NCBI GenBank assembly: GCA_043228905.1
Contig: JBHGNT010000013.1
Span: 8,928,001 to 8,992,000 of the forward strand
DNA length: 64,000 bases
Direction of reading: 5' to 3'
DNA from: Azolla caroliniana
Lineage: Eukaryota > Polypodiophyta
The position numbers and the translations under genes are program-made. Shown here in pieces: positions 12,088-22,746 of this stretch. Position 1 is the stretch's first letter; each line of letters begins with the position of its first letter. Below the pieces are notes generated by a model. That model ran no database searches, was not told the origin of the DNA, and saw nothing but the letters and a program-made list of their open reading frames with translations.

Positions 12088-13395
12088 GCTCTCGCCCAAT
12101 GGGGTCGTGTATAATGACTGTCCATTAGATCTTCTTCTTTCTCTTCCGTTCTTGCCATAGTTATGGCATTGGTTGTCACCTTTGTCGAAATTTCCTCTTC
12201 CTCATTAGCTTGTTGTCATTTATGTTTGATAAGATCGACGATGGTCTCATGGAACTCCTTCTTTGCAATTCCAAGTATCTCTCAATGTAAGGTCAATAAG
12301 GCTATCGAGCAATGTTTCTTCAAGAACCTTTCTTAAGTTAGTTGTTTGTTCTATATCCGACCTTAATTTGTATGTTGGCGTAAATCTATCCTTCCCCTTC
12401 TTGGCATTCTCTTCAATGGGTTGAGTTGGTTCCTCGGCTCTCTTGTTTGAGCTTGCATCTTCTTGACGTGTGGTCTTGATCATCTCTTCCTTCTTCTTAA
12501 AGCTTCTTGTGTCATGTTTCTTAGAAGGGCCTTCATTTAGATCCGTCCTCTTCCGCTTCCCATCCACAAACACTTCGTGGGTTTCGCATATGACCTCTGC
12601 GGAGATCATGTTGTTATCAACCGGATCCGCTCACCCGGTAAGGTCTCATACATGAAGGTTGGCTAGCTTTGCATCATCTGAATGAATCTTCCCTTTTTTT
12701 TCGTATTCGAGGACGATCGGCCAAAACCCCGTTCCCGGTTTAATCATTCCAAGCTTCTCCTTCCCGATTCTTATACCGGAGGATGCGTCATAGTGTATAG
12801 CTTTGACGTGGCTCGCATCGGCCTCATCCATGATTTTCTTTAGACTGCCCCTACCGAAATTCACTTGCAAGGGCTTTCGAGTCTCACTTGGGTGTATAAT
12901 GTTGCCTTCCATGTAGACGAGGTTTTGTCGAATTGCCTGTTGAAGGCTAGCACAATCTTTCCTTGCATGATCAACACTATCACACCATACACATCTATAT
13001 GGGTCTTTCCCCTTCGGTCCTCTACGACTCATATTAGCTAACGAAACTGCTTCAAATTTTTGTGCCAACTCTTCAATGATAGAGTTCTCCATCACTCTTT
13101 CGGTCGGGTCACTTTGCTTTGTCATCTCAGTTGCTATTGGAGTCTTCCTTCTTTGGACTACCAGGCCCGCCATGTTGGAATCATCTAGCCATCGACGACG
13201 TTTGTCAAATCGATCACATGCTCTTCTTACTGCAACCCAATCCGTTATGAGACCATTGGATTGTGCTTCGTCCTCTAATAGACTACCTAGTTCTCGTCTA
13301 TCTTTTGCATCCACTGCCTTTAAGAAGTACAAAACTGTTACCCGTTCCTTTGGGTGAACACCTTCGATAGATCTGCGGCTATCGGTCTTCAAGGG
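12088..13395 (-). pseudogene. Ty3/gypsy gag, C-terminal part (I-B)
   Basis: The minus-strand frames 13392-12646 and 12609-12247 match the I-E gag. They contain F-L-K-A-V-D, a C-x2-C-x4-H-x4-C nucleic-acid-binding knuckle (C-V-W-C-D-S-V-D-H-A-R-K-D-C) and, further on, a lysine-rich stretch before protease. Gag forms the retrotransposon particle and the knuckle packages RNA. The part before 13395 is cut off by the II-A LTR. The frame breaks at about 12630 and near 12247, so it is not a working gene. Confidence 0.85.
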
Positions 13396-13605
13396 TGTGG
13401 TATGTGAAGGCTCGTAACAGAGGCGTCGAGAGAGATATAGGGCTCAGAGAGAAAACACTAGCGAGGTCTTGATAGACATGGGCGGCGTTGAACTCATAGG
13501 TATGGATCAAAGCACCGACTCATGGAGCAAAATGGGCACAAATTAGATATATTACTATGACAGAAAAGATTAGAGAACATGGCCTATGGCCGGTGACCTT
13601 ACAAG
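13396..13605 (-). repeat. 3' LTR of II-A, distal part
   Basis: The minus-strand LTR of II-A (from 19312) continues here after the Cop-C insertion. Joining bases 19025 onward to 13605 and below, leaving out Cop-C, gives one LTR of about 500 bp. The end near 13396 is inferred from where I-B gag resumes. Confidence 0.55.
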
Positions 13606-14269
13606 TGTTGGGATTACGGTCCCTCCGGATGGGATGGTCAGATGTCCGGGAATCGGGAATGAAGACCCGAATGAGGAGTACCCGGTATCGGAACCGGATG
13701 ATGAAGACCCGGTTTCGGATCCGGATGATGAAGACCCCGGCTACAGAGCCGGATGACGAATGTACCCGGAGAGAGATCCGGATGACGAATGTACCCGGAG
13801 AGAGATCCGGATGCGGGGACATATTTGTGAATATGTTTGCCAAGGGCCCTCGAGGCTATATTTGTAAATAGCCCGAAAGTCATATGTGTATAAATATGAC
13901 TTAGGGCAAACAGTTTTGTTGTTGTTGCTCATTTTTCTGTTTTCCACTTAGAGGGAGCGAAGTGAGAGCAGCCGAGAGAGAGAGTGAGAGAGAGAGAAAG
14001 GAAGAGGTCGACGCCTCTGTGTAATACCGCCGCCTATGGCGAGGACAACGAGCTCAAGGTCGTCGCCTTGCAGCTCGCCATTGTACATTCCCTGCGTATA
14101 GTGATAGTTGGAGTCTTGCACTCCCGTGGTTTTTCCCGTCTAGGGTTTTCCACGCTAAACCCTGTGCATTCGAGTCTCTCTCTGTGTTTTTTATTTTCTG
14201 CTGCATTGATTCGTGTTTCCTCGGTTTGTGGCCGAGAGGTGAAGGTTTTGAAAGCGTCAATTCCTAACA
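13606..14269 (+). repeat. 5' LTR of Cop-C
   Basis: It runs TGTTGGGATTACGG to CTAACA. It is CCGGAT-rich in the first 200 bases, with a TATA box TATAAATA at 13889-13896. It has one more copy of a 29-bp repeat (unit CGGATGACGAATGTACCCGG plus nine bases) than the 3' LTR. Confidence 0.97.
13889..13896 (+). promoter_or_regulatory. TATA box of Cop-C LTR
   Basis: TATAAATA precedes a long transcribed leader and is kept in the 3' LTR (18639-18646) and in solo LTR Cop-B (11744-11751). It should set the transcript start. Confidence 0.6.
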
Positions 14270-14272
14270 ATC

Positions 14273-14290
14273 TGGTATCAGAGCGACTGC
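14273..14290 (+). other. Primer binding site of Cop-C
   Basis: TGGTATCAGAGCGACTGC begins three bases after the LTR. TGGTATCAGAGC is the usual plant copia site complementary to the 3' end of initiator methionine tRNA. Confidence 0.9.
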
Positions 14291-14300
14291 AGTGCAGAAA

Positions 14301-17300
14301 ATGGAAGGCGGCAGCAGCGGGCAGCCGGGGATGATGGTGCTGAATGCGCAGAATTACGCCGACTGGAAGATAAAGATGGAGGATCTGCTCATTGTTCGGG
14401 ACCTGTATGAACCGATCGACAGGTCAGAAATACCCAAGGGGGTACTTGAGACGGAATGGAGGCTTCTGAACCGGAAAGCCGTTGCAACCATTCGGCAATA
14501 CGTCGACGTGAGCGTTCTACAACATGTGGCGAACGACACCAACGCATATGAGATGTGGCAGAAGCTGTCGGGCCTCTACGAGAGGAAGAATGCGTTGAAC
14601 CGGACCTCCCTGATGAGGAAGATAGTGAACCTCAAGTACCGGGACGGCGAGAGTATGGTGGAACACGTAAGCACGTTCATGGGATTCGTGAACCAGCTTG
14701 CGGCGATCAAGTTCCCGTTGGAGGATGCAATGCAAGCCATCATGCTTATGTGTACATTGCCGGAAAGCTGGGAGAACTTGGTGGTGACTCTCAGCACCTC
14801 CTGCACCGAAGATAACTTGTCCCTACAAACGGTAAAGACAAGCATTTTGAACGAAGAAGCGCGTCGGAGAGATAAAGAACCGGCCTCCGATCCGAAGATG
14901 CTGCTTACCGAATCGGATCGGGGAAGACAACGGAACCGGAGTCCCCAAAGACGGGAGAAGTCGGGGACCCGGTCGCAGTCAAGAGGAAGGCCCACATGCT
15001 TCCACTGTGGGAAGCCGGGGCACTTCCGAAAGAATTGTCGGCATTACCGAAAAGACAACGGAGCCGACGACACCGATTCGAAGAAGTCTTCGGAACGGAA
15101 CGGTGCTTACCGGGGAGCCACGGACCGGAATGGTTCGGATCGGCGAGGGCAGGACTGGAAAGGAACGATGGCACTCGCGGCAAGTGAAGAGGAGATCATG
15201 CTCATCACCGAAGAAGGTGAACTAAACATTGCCGGCGATGAGACTACCTGGGTGGTCGATTCCGGAGCGTCGTTCCACCTGACCCCGGAGAGAAGATACT
15301 TCTCATCCTACACAGCCGGTGAGCATGGCTGTGTTCGGATGGGAAATGAAGGTACGTGCCGGATTGCCGGCATAGGAGACGTGTGGTTGACAACCTCGAC
15401 CGGATGCATAATGTTGCTGAAGGATGTCCGACACGTTCCGGAGGTTCGATTGAACCTGATTTCGGCCGGGAGGCTAGACGATGAAGGCTACACAGGTAGC
15501 ATCCGGAACTGCGTAATGAAGTTCAGCAAGGGGAGCCTGATAGTGGCTCGGGCCTGGAAAGTCAACACACTGTACCTTATGAATGCCTGGTTGTGTCCGG
15601 AGGAGCTGAACGTGGCAGCCGACACTGCCGATGAGCTGTGGCACAAGAGACTGTGCCACATGAGTGAGAAGGGGATGAAGAGGCTTGCAGAAGACAACCT
15701 TATTCCAGTGAAGCATGTGCACCTGGAGAAGTGCACCGATTGCCTGGCCGGTAAGCAGAACCGAACCTCCTTCCACTCAAGGCCACTGACGAGACGTAGC
15801 GCACCATTGGAGTTGGTGCACACTGACGTGTGTCAAGTAGAAACGAAGTCACATGGCGGAGCCCAGTACTTCGTGACATTCATTGATGACCACAGCCGGA
15901 AGCTGTGGACGGCACCGTTGAAGACAAAGGACCAAGTGTTGTGCGTCTTCAAAGAACTCCACGCGAGAGTGGAAAGGGAATCCGGCAAGAAGCTGAAAGC
16001 GATACGAGCGGATAACGGAGGGGAATACCGGGGGCAGTTCGAGGAGTACTGTCGCTCGAAGGGAATCCGGCTCGAGTTTACTGTGCCGAAGACGCCGAAT
16101 CTGAACGGGCTGGCCGAGAGGATGAACCGGACCATAATGGAGAGGGTCCGGAGTATGCTAGCGCATGCGAAATTACCCAAGGGGTTTTGGGCTGAGGCAA
16201 TGTCGACGGCGACATACGTGATAAACAGATCACCCTCAGTACCTTTGAACGGAGACACGCCGCAGAAAGTGTGGACCGGTAGGGAAGTATCCTACCGGCA
16301 TCTGAAGGTGTTCGGGTGTCTCGCATATGTGCATGTGGCAAAGGACCGGAGAGGAAAGCTAGATCCAAAGACCCGGCCATGCATATTCCTCGGTTACGGC
16401 GATGACGAGTTCGGCTACCGAGTATGGGACCCGGTCGACAAAAAGATATTCCGGAGTCGTGATATCATCTTCATGGAGGACAAGACACTCGCCGACTGGG
16501 AGTCGGAGAAGAAGATGAAGAGCTCCAAGTCGACCGGTGAGGATCAACTCTACGAGGAGCAGTCCCGACCGGCAAAGGACCGGTTAGCACTCGAGGATCC
16601 GGCCGAAGACGGTGAAGAAACAGAACCGGCCGAGGAAGATGAAACTGATACCGGAACCGGCCCTGATCCCGAAATGGATTCGGATGAAGAGGAAACGGAG
16701 GAGCCGGTTACCGAAGCTCCGGAACGGAGATATCCTCTAAGAGAGAGAAGGGCCCCCCGGAGATTTCCGGAACCAGAGCACGTGCTGCTAACCGACGAGG
16801 GGGAGCCGGAGAGTTTTGAAGAAGCAAAGCTTGACACCCATAGCCGCAGGTGGTTAAGTGCCATGCAGGAGGAGATGGATTCCGTGCATGAGAACCACAC
16901 ATATGAACTTGTGGAGCTGCCGAAAGGAAAGCGGGCACTTCGAAACAAGTGGGTGTTCAAGCTGAAACCGGGAGATGCCGGAAACCCCCCGAGATACAAA
17001 GCCAGGATCGTGGTGAAGGGGTTCCAGCAGAAGAAGGGCGTCGACTTCGACGAGATATTTGCCCCGGTAGTGAAGATGACCTCCATCCGGACGGTGCTGA
17101 GCATAGCGGCAAGCATGGACCTCGAGGTAGAACAGATGGACGTGAAGACGGCATTCCTTCACGGTGACCTCAAAGAAGAGATCTACATGCAGCAACCGGA
17201 AGGATTCGAGAAGAAAGGGAAGGAGCACCTGGTATGTCGGTTGAAGAAGAGCCTTTACGGACTGAAGCAGGCTCCCCGGCAATGGTACTGGAAGTTCGAC

Positions 17301-18374
17301 TCTTTCATGACCGACGAAGGGTACCACAAAACGCAGTCCGATCACTGCGTGTTTGTGAAGAAGTTCGAAGGAGGAGACTTTCTAATACTCCTCCTGTACG
17401 TGGACGACATGTTGATCGTCGGACGGGACCAGGTCAAGATACGGATGCTAAAGAAAGCGCTTCACCGAACCTTCTCAATGAAGGACCTGGGTCCGGCGAG
17501 GCAAATACTAGGGATGCACATCATCCGGGACCGGAAGAAGAAGCAGTTGTGGCTGTCACAGGAGAAGTACGTGACAAAGGTGCTTCACCGGTTCAACATG
17601 TCGGAAGCAAGACCGGTCGGGTCAACCCTCCCGGCAAACTGCAAGTTGTCCAGCAAGCAAAGCCCCAAGACAAAGGCTGAGAAGGAGGACATGATGAAAG
17701 TACCATATGCCTCTGCCGTCGGAAGCTTGATGTACGCAATGGTGTGTACAAGACCGGACATAGGATATGCAGTCGGAGTGGTGAGCCGGTACATGAGCAA
17801 TCCCGGCAAAGAGCACTGGAACGCGGCCAAGTGGATACTCCGATACCTGAAGGGCACGACAAACGTGTGCCTCCGATTCGGCTCCGGTAAGCCCAAACTC
17901 GACGGCTTTACCGATTCGGATATGTCGGCTGATGCAGATACCAGCCGGTCCACATCAGGGTATGTGATGACGTATGTAGGGGGAGCTGTTTCGTGGCAGT
18001 CGAGGCTGCAGAAGACGGTTGCGTTGTCAACCACGGAGGCGGAGTACATGGCGGCTGTTGAAGCCGGCAAGGAAATAATATGGATGAAGAACTTCATTAG
18101 AGAGCTCGGTATCCGGCAGGAGGAGTACCGACTCTACTGCGACAGTCAGAGTGCCATCCACCTTGCGAAGAACGCGGCCTATCACTCCCGGACGAAGCAC
18201 ATCCAGCGAAGATATCACTGGATCCGGGAAAGGATAGAAGACCAGGAGTTCGTGCTGACGAAGATCCACACGGACGAGAACGGGTCAGATATGCTGACCA
18301 AAGTGCTCACACCCGACAAGCTGGAAGCGTGCCGGAAGAGGGTCGGACTGGAAAGATATCCCATGCCGAAGTGA
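14301..18374 (+). CDS. Copia gag-pol polyprotein, intact
   Basis: One open frame of 1,357 residues encodes everything the element needs. I start at ATG 14301; GTG at 14292 only extends the frame. Order: gag (residues 1-230); knuckle C-F-H-C...H...C at 233-246; aspartic protease D-S-G-A from D320; a pre-integrase H-K-R-L-C-H motif; integrase with D509, D571 and E606; a long acidic, proline-rich linker; RT with Q-M-D-V-K-T-A-F-L-H-G and Y-V-D-D at 1033-1036; RNase H with D-S-D from 1205 and S-T-T-E-A-E-Y. The protease cuts the polyprotein, RT and RNase H make DNA and integrase inserts it. No catalytic residue is missing and there are no stops, unlike every neighbour. It is driven from the 5' LTR. 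Confidence 0.97.
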   Translation: MEGGSSGQPGMMVLNAQNYADWKIKMEDLLIVRDLYEPIDRSEIPKGVLETEWRLLNRKAVATIRQYVDVSVLQHVANDTNAYEMWQKLSGLYERKNALNRTSLMRKIVNLKYRDGESMVEHVSTFMGFVNQLAAIKFPLEDAMQAIMLMCTLPESWENLVVTLSTSCTEDNLSLQTVKTSILNEEARRRDKEPASDPKMLLTESDRGRQRNRSPQRREKSGTRSQSRGRPTCFHCGKPGHFRKNCRHYRKDNGADDTDSKKSSERNGAYRGATDRNGSDRRGQDWKGTMALAASEEEIMLITEEGELNIAGDETTWVVDSGASFHLTPERRYFSSYTAGEHGCVRMGNEGTCRIAGIGDVWLTTSTGCIMLLKDVRHVPEVRLNLISAGRLDDEGYTGSIRNCVMKFSKGSLIVARAWKVNTLYLMNAWLCPEELNVAADTADELWHKRLCHMSEKGMKRLAEDNLIPVKHVHLEKCTDCLAGKQNRTSFHSRPLTRRSAPLELVHTDVCQVETKSHGGAQYFVTFIDDHSRKLWTAPLKTKDQVLCVFKELHARVERESGKKLKAIRADNGGEYRGQFEEYCRSKGIRLEFTVPKTPNLNGLAERMNRTIMERVRSMLAHAKLPKGFWAEAMSTATYVINRSPSVPLNGDTPQKVWTGREVSYRHLKVFGCLAYVHVAKDRRGKLDPKTRPCIFLGYGDDEFGYRVWDPVDKKIFRSRDIIFMEDKTLADWESEKKMKSSKSTGEDQLYEEQSRPAKDRLALEDPAEDGEETEPAEEDETDTGTGPDPEMDSDEEETEEPVTEAPERRYPLRERRAPRRFPEPEHVLLTDEGEPESFEEAKLDTHSRRWLSAMQEEMDSVHENHTYELVELPKGKRALRNKWVFKLKPGDAGNPPRYKARIVVKGFQQKKGVDFDEIFAPVVKMTSIRTVLSIAASMDLEVEQMDVKTAFLHGDLKEEIYMQQPEGFEKKGKEHLVCRLKKSLYGLKQAPRQWYWKFDSFMTDEGYHKTQSDHCVFVKKFEGGDFLILLLYVDDMLIVGRDQVKIRMLKKALHRTFSMKDLGPARQILGMHIIRDRKKKQLWLSQEKYVTKVLHRFNMSEARPVGSTLPANCKLSSKQSPKTKAEKEDMMKVPYASAVGSLMYAMVCTRPDIGYAVGVVSRYMSNPGKEHWNAAKWILRYLKGTTNVCLRFGSGKPKLDGFTDSDMSADADTSRSTSGYVMTYVGGAVSWQSRLQKTVALSTTEAEYMAAVEAGKEIIWMKNFIRELGIRQEEYRLYCDSQSAIHLAKNAAYHSRTKHIQRRYHWIRERIEDQEFVLTKIHTDENGSDMLTKVLTPDKLEACRKRVGLERYPMPK

Positions 18375-18382
18375 AGGGGGAG
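18374..18382 (+). other. Polypurine tract of Cop-C
   Basis: AAGGGGGAG overlaps the last base of the stop codon and lies two bases before the 3' LTR. Confidence 0.8.
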
Positions 18383-18384
18383 TT

Positions 18385-19019
18385 TGTTGGGATTACGGTC
18401 CCTCCGGATGGGATGGTCAGATGTCCGGGAATCGGGAATGAAGACCCGAATGAGGAGTACCCGGTATCGGAACCGGATGATGAAGACCCGGTTTCGGATC
18501 CGGATGATGAAGACCCCGGCTACGGAGCCGGATGACGAATGTACCCGGAGAGAGATCCGGATGCGGGGACATATTTGTGAATATGTTTGCCAAGGGCCCT
18601 CGAGGCTATATTTGTAAATAGCCCGAAAGTCATATGTGTATAAATATGACTTAGGGCAAACAGTTTTGTTGTTGTTGCTCATTTTTCTGTTTTCCACTTA
18701 GAGGGAGCGAAGTGAGAGCAGCCGAGAGAGAGAGTGAGAGAGAGAGAAAGGAAGAGGTCGACGCCTCTGTGTAATACCGCCGCCTATGGCGAGGACAGCG
18801 AGCTCAAGGTCGTCACCTTGCAGCTCGCCATTGTACATTCCCTGCGTATAGTGATAGTTGGAGTCTTGCACTGCCGTGGTTTTTCCCGTCTAGGGTTTTC
18901 CACGCTAAACCCTGTGCATTCGAGTCTCTCTCTGTGTTTTTGATTTTCTACTGCATTGATTCGTGTTTCCTCGGTTTGTGGCCGAGAGGTGAAGGTTTTG
19001 AAAGCGTCAATTCCTAACA
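18385..19019 (+). repeat. 3' LTR of Cop-C
   Basis: 635 bp, matching the 5' LTR except for about six substitutions and one fewer 29-bp unit. ACAAG at 19020-19024 follows. Confidence 0.97.
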
Positions 19020-19024
19020 ACAAG

Positions 19025-19312
19025 TTTATCTAATTACGAAGGATTAAGCTAGTGCTTCCGTCTATATTTTTCTTCTCTCCCCACTTTGAGGTACTGGTCC
19101 TCGTTTAAATAACTTTTCCCCTAATACACAACCGAGCCGTCGGTGGCCCGTGATACTCGGACTCGGCATTTGCTAATTTCCTAATTTTACATTTTTGTCC
19201 TCTGGACAACACCTGGCACGCCCGTGGGACAGGACCTTGTCCGTCGGACCCACGACTTACAAAATTCTAACAATATTACAAAAATTGCCTTTTAGGCGTG
19301 ATCCTCGTTTCA
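19025..19312 (-). repeat. 3' LTR of II-A, proximal part
   Basis: Read on the minus strand it starts TGAAACGAGG at 19312, right after a purine run AAAGGAGGAA. It shares an internal block (GTCCCACGGGCGTGCCA, here 19233-19217) with the II-D LTR at 47308. Cop-C cuts it at 19025. Confidence 0.7.
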
Positions 19313-22300
19313 TTCCTCCTTTAAGATGTCGAGGATGCTTTTGGGGTCCGAGGTGGTGGCAGGGTGGTTTTGTTGGACTGTCGGTGCGGGGGGTTGAGTT
19401 TGGTCCGGGGGTGTCATATCCTCTCGGACGTCCGCCTCAGGTGCGGCCGATTCTTCTGGTGGGGGTGTGGGTTCGAGGGTGTTGACCTCTACTTCGACTG
19501 AATCTGGTACGTGTGGGCGTCCATGGGATGTCTGTTGGCCGGGGCAAGTTCCTCCTGTGCCATGTCCGTGATCTCCTTGCTGGAAGGTTCTTCCTTCTGC
19601 TCTGTGGCCGTTGGAGGGATGGTGGGGATGGCTGCGAGTCGTTCTCGTTTGAAGGCTTCTGCGGCTGCGAGTCGTTCTCGTTCGAAGGCTTCTGCTTCCA
19701 GGCGAAACAACATCTGACCGTCATTGAAGTCCTCCATTATTTGCTCGATTGCCGCGGTGTGAGATTTTGCCAAGGACTGGTAATCCTCGGTTAAATCTGC
19801 ACGCAGGTTTTGTATGCTGGCTTCGTCCATTTTGTAGAAGCCGCGGCCCTCCTTCCGTCGGTTCTCGGCGTCGACGCGTAAAATATGCAATTCGGCAGCT
19901 TGGGCTGCCCATTCGTCTCCTGCACGACTTAATGTTTCCTTGACCTTTTTGGTAAGGTGCTGGCGCTGTTTCTCGATCAGTATTCTGATGCGTGTCTCAT
20001 CCATGCCGGGCTGTGCTCGGATGGCTGCTAATTCCTGTTTTAAGCCGTCGACCTCGGCTTGAATCTTCTGTGTTCTTAGCTCATAGATGGCTTGAGTGTT
20101 CTTTGCATCCGCGGTTACGAGCTGGAGAGCCTGCTCGTAACGCTTGGTGAGTTCTTCGGTGGCCTGCTCCCGTTCTTTTTGACACGTGGCCCGGATTTGT
20201 TCCCGTTCGACGATTCTCTCTTCTTGTAGGGCGAAGTAGGAATAAGATAATGCGTCTTTTTGCTCCGAAAGTAGCTTGCATTTGATGAAAAACTCGTCAG
20301 CCATCTCTTTAAGGGTCGTACGCTGACTCTACAGCTCGGCATTCTCCGCGTTCATCCTCTCCTCCCGTTGGTGATTTCTTTCCTCCTGCCGATGGTTCCA
20401 GTCTTTCGCATTGTCGAGCGCAGCTTGTAGGTCTAGAACCTCCTTCTCTTTCTTCACCACTGTGGTTGCGTATTCCTCCAGCTTGCTTTTGAGTTCGGCT
20501 TCTTTGCCCGCGGCTTGCGCTTGTACCCGGCCCAGTGCATCGTTCTGCTCGTGTATCCTTTGGTCGGCCTGGGCTCTAATCTCGGCCATCTGCTTGGAAG
20601 CGTCTTCTTTTAGGCGAGCCATTGCCTCTTGATGCCGTTGTTCGTGTCTCTCGGTTCGCCGTTCTTCTTCTTTAAGCTCCGCGCGGTAATCTTGGAGCGG
20701 GGGTTCTGTCTGGGTTGCCACCTCCTTGGGTGCACGAGGGGGTGGTATCTCGGTCTTTTCCATGGGCGTGGCCGCCTCGGTTGTTGTGCAGGCATCGACC
20801 ATTTGTAACGAGTCCGTTTGTGTACTGGCCTGCACCGTCAGGATTGAGTCGGTGATGGTGCTTTCATCCATCATTGTTATGCATGGAGGCGCTGGAAGGG
20901 CCTCGGTGGTCGTGACCGGAAGGCTCAAGAGTTGTTGTTCCGTCCGGTTTTGCTCCCAGGTTGCCAGCTTCTGGTTCGCAGCTTGCCATAATTCTGTAGC
21001 CATCTTAGCCTGTTTTTGGGTTATTTTTATCTTTCGGGCCATGTCTTTGGCTGCCCGCGTAGTGCGATCCAGGTCCCGATATGCCTCGATAAGGTCCGTG
21101 TTCAACTCGGGGACTTCCATGAGGAGAGCGGCCTGTTTTGCCGGCTTCTTCCTCCCGATTTTTTGTAAAGCCCTGTCCTCCTGGGGCTCAATTTCACCTA
21201 TTAACGCACGTTGAATCATTTTTGTTTCGGCGTGCTCCTCCGCCATTCGAGCGGCTGCCGCGACTTGGGCTATGGCGAGGAAGTCGACCAACTCGAATGT
21301 CGTACCAAGGCGTAGGAGCGCACTAAATTCGTAAGCCTCCGCGGGGAGGTCCTTATACCCGAGGACTTCATCCTCCGAGATCTGCGTTGTCTGCCCATGC
21401 TCGATCTTGCCTTGGTTCAGCGGTGCCTCCTCAGGGATGATTGCCAGGTTGCTCTGTCTGACAACTAAGGCTTGCTCCTGTTGTGGCTCTTTCCGTTCTT
21501 CCGAGGACTCGCGGTTGAGTCGTCTTCTCTTGCTTGGTTGTGTTTGGGGTTCCGGGGCCGGTAGTGTCGTTTCCTCCGCCTGCTTCCTTTTCTGGGGTTG
21601 TGGTGGTGCAACCTGCTATGTGTTGGGGCGTGGGCTAGGCCCTGGGGACGTTACCGAGGGGCGCGACGTTAGTTGTCGAATGGTGACGTCATCAACCGTG
21701 TTGTCTTCCGCAGCTACCTCCTCCTCCCATTCATGGCAGGTCTCGGAAACTGCCCTTTTTTGTTGGGGTTGGGTGGGTGGTGGTGCATATGCGGGCTTTT
21801 GGTCGGCAGCAGGAGGTGAAGGCAATGTGGGCTCCTCCCATGCTTCGTGGCTGATGGCAACGAATTTCTCTCTCTACCTTCGTGGTGGTGGTGGGGACGT
21901 GAGTGTGCGAGGGGAAGGAAGAGAAGAGGGTGGGTATAGAACCATCAAAAAGTGGGTAAGAACAGACAACATCTTCTTACCGGACTGAAATGAAGCTAAG
22001 GCGGCGCGGAGTCCCTCGCTTGTGATGATTCCCCAATCGATTATGTTTCCTTCATACACGCTGATGATGATGGCTGCCTTGTTCTGCGGCATGCTCGTTG
22101 GGTTCGTATGCACGAACACATACTCCATTAATATACGAGCAATCTCCCCGAAAGCTTTGTTGGGACCGCCATACATGCGATATGCCTTCCCTGAGGCTGA
22201 GTACTCACCGAAGTACGCCTTCATCTTTGATGCCGGGGGTATGTCGACCTCATGGTCCCCTCCCCGTTGCAGGTCCAAAACAGCCCGAAGCACATTGTTG

Positions 22301-22746
22301 GTGATGGCTTCGGGAGTTATACGTTTAGCCACACCTTGGGCATCTGGGTGCGGGGGGGCATCGATGATCTTCAGGTAACCGCCCATTCCTTGTTCCTGGA
22401 GCCAGGCGTGGGTTTCTGTTGAAGTGGTAAGAGGCATGGTGGAGATGGAGACGGGGTTCGACTGTGTGGAAGCGTGACGAAGAGTGATGAGGCGAGGGTG
22501 AGACACAGGAGGAACAACAGGAAGGGGAAGTCCAGCAAAGGGGTTATGAGAGCGAAACAGGGCTTGAGAGCAAGAGCGTTTAGCGCGATGAGGGCGAGAC
22601 GGGGTTTCTGAGCTTGAGAGCGATGGAGATGTGGAGCGATAATGAACTTCTATGTCTGTGCTGCGTTTTGGAAACGGTTTTAGTAACTTACTCCTAGGGT
22701 TTTGTGCCTGAAGCGAATCTTGAAGATTCTGAGTCGTGGGTGCCAT
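19310..22746 (-). pseudogene. Extra spliced gene after pol in II-A: conserved N-terminal domain plus long coiled coil
   Basis: The gene lies on the pol strand, 200 bases after integrase. Exon 1 (22746-21981, or from ATG 22437 in a good start context) encodes a compact domain with G-G-Y-L-K, Y-R-M-Y-G-G-P-N-K-A-F and I-D-W-G-I-I. A 5' splice site G/GTAAGAAG at 21980 follows. The frame resumes if the AG at 21871-21870 is used (111-nt intron, pyrimidine-rich). Exon 2 encodes about 850 residues: a P/Q-rich linker, then long charged coiled coil with K, E, R and Q repeats, and a proline-rich tail ending S-I-L-D-I-L-K-E-E. TAG at 21618-21616 and 20331-20329 and a frameshift near 19500 break it. The domain recalls, by pattern only, extra proteins of plant Athila/Tat-type elements. 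Function unknown. Confidence 0.65.
21870..21980 (-). other. Predicted intron in the II-A extra gene
   Basis: GTAAGAAG at the 5' side, a pyrimidine-rich body and a tandem AG acceptor (TAGAGAGAG). Only the AG at 21871-21870 keeps the frame across the junction. Prediction from sequence only. Confidence 0.5.

Larger units (their letters stand above)
13606..19019 (+). mobile_element. Intact Ty1/copia retrotransposon Cop-C
   Basis: This is a complete 5.4-kb element with two LTRs (13606-14269, 18385-19019), a primer site, one open gag-pol gene and a purine tract. A perfect 5-bp target duplication, ACAAG, lies at 13601-13605 and 19020-19024. The LTRs differ by about six substitutions and one 29-bp tandem unit, so insertion is recent. 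It is inserted in the 3' LTR of II-A. RT and RNase H motifs (L-L-L-Y-V-D-D-M-L, S-T-T-E-A-E-Y) point to the Tork/Tnt1 side of copia; this is by motif only. Confidence 0.97.

Noticed and set aside
16550-17116. 188-codon minus frame in Cop-C
   Set aside because: Antisense of the acidic linker and RT of the intact polyprotein.
20726-21988. Plus-strand frames of 162 and 193 codons
   Set aside because: Mirror frames of the minus-strand coiled-coil gene; Ser- and Cys-rich without domain.
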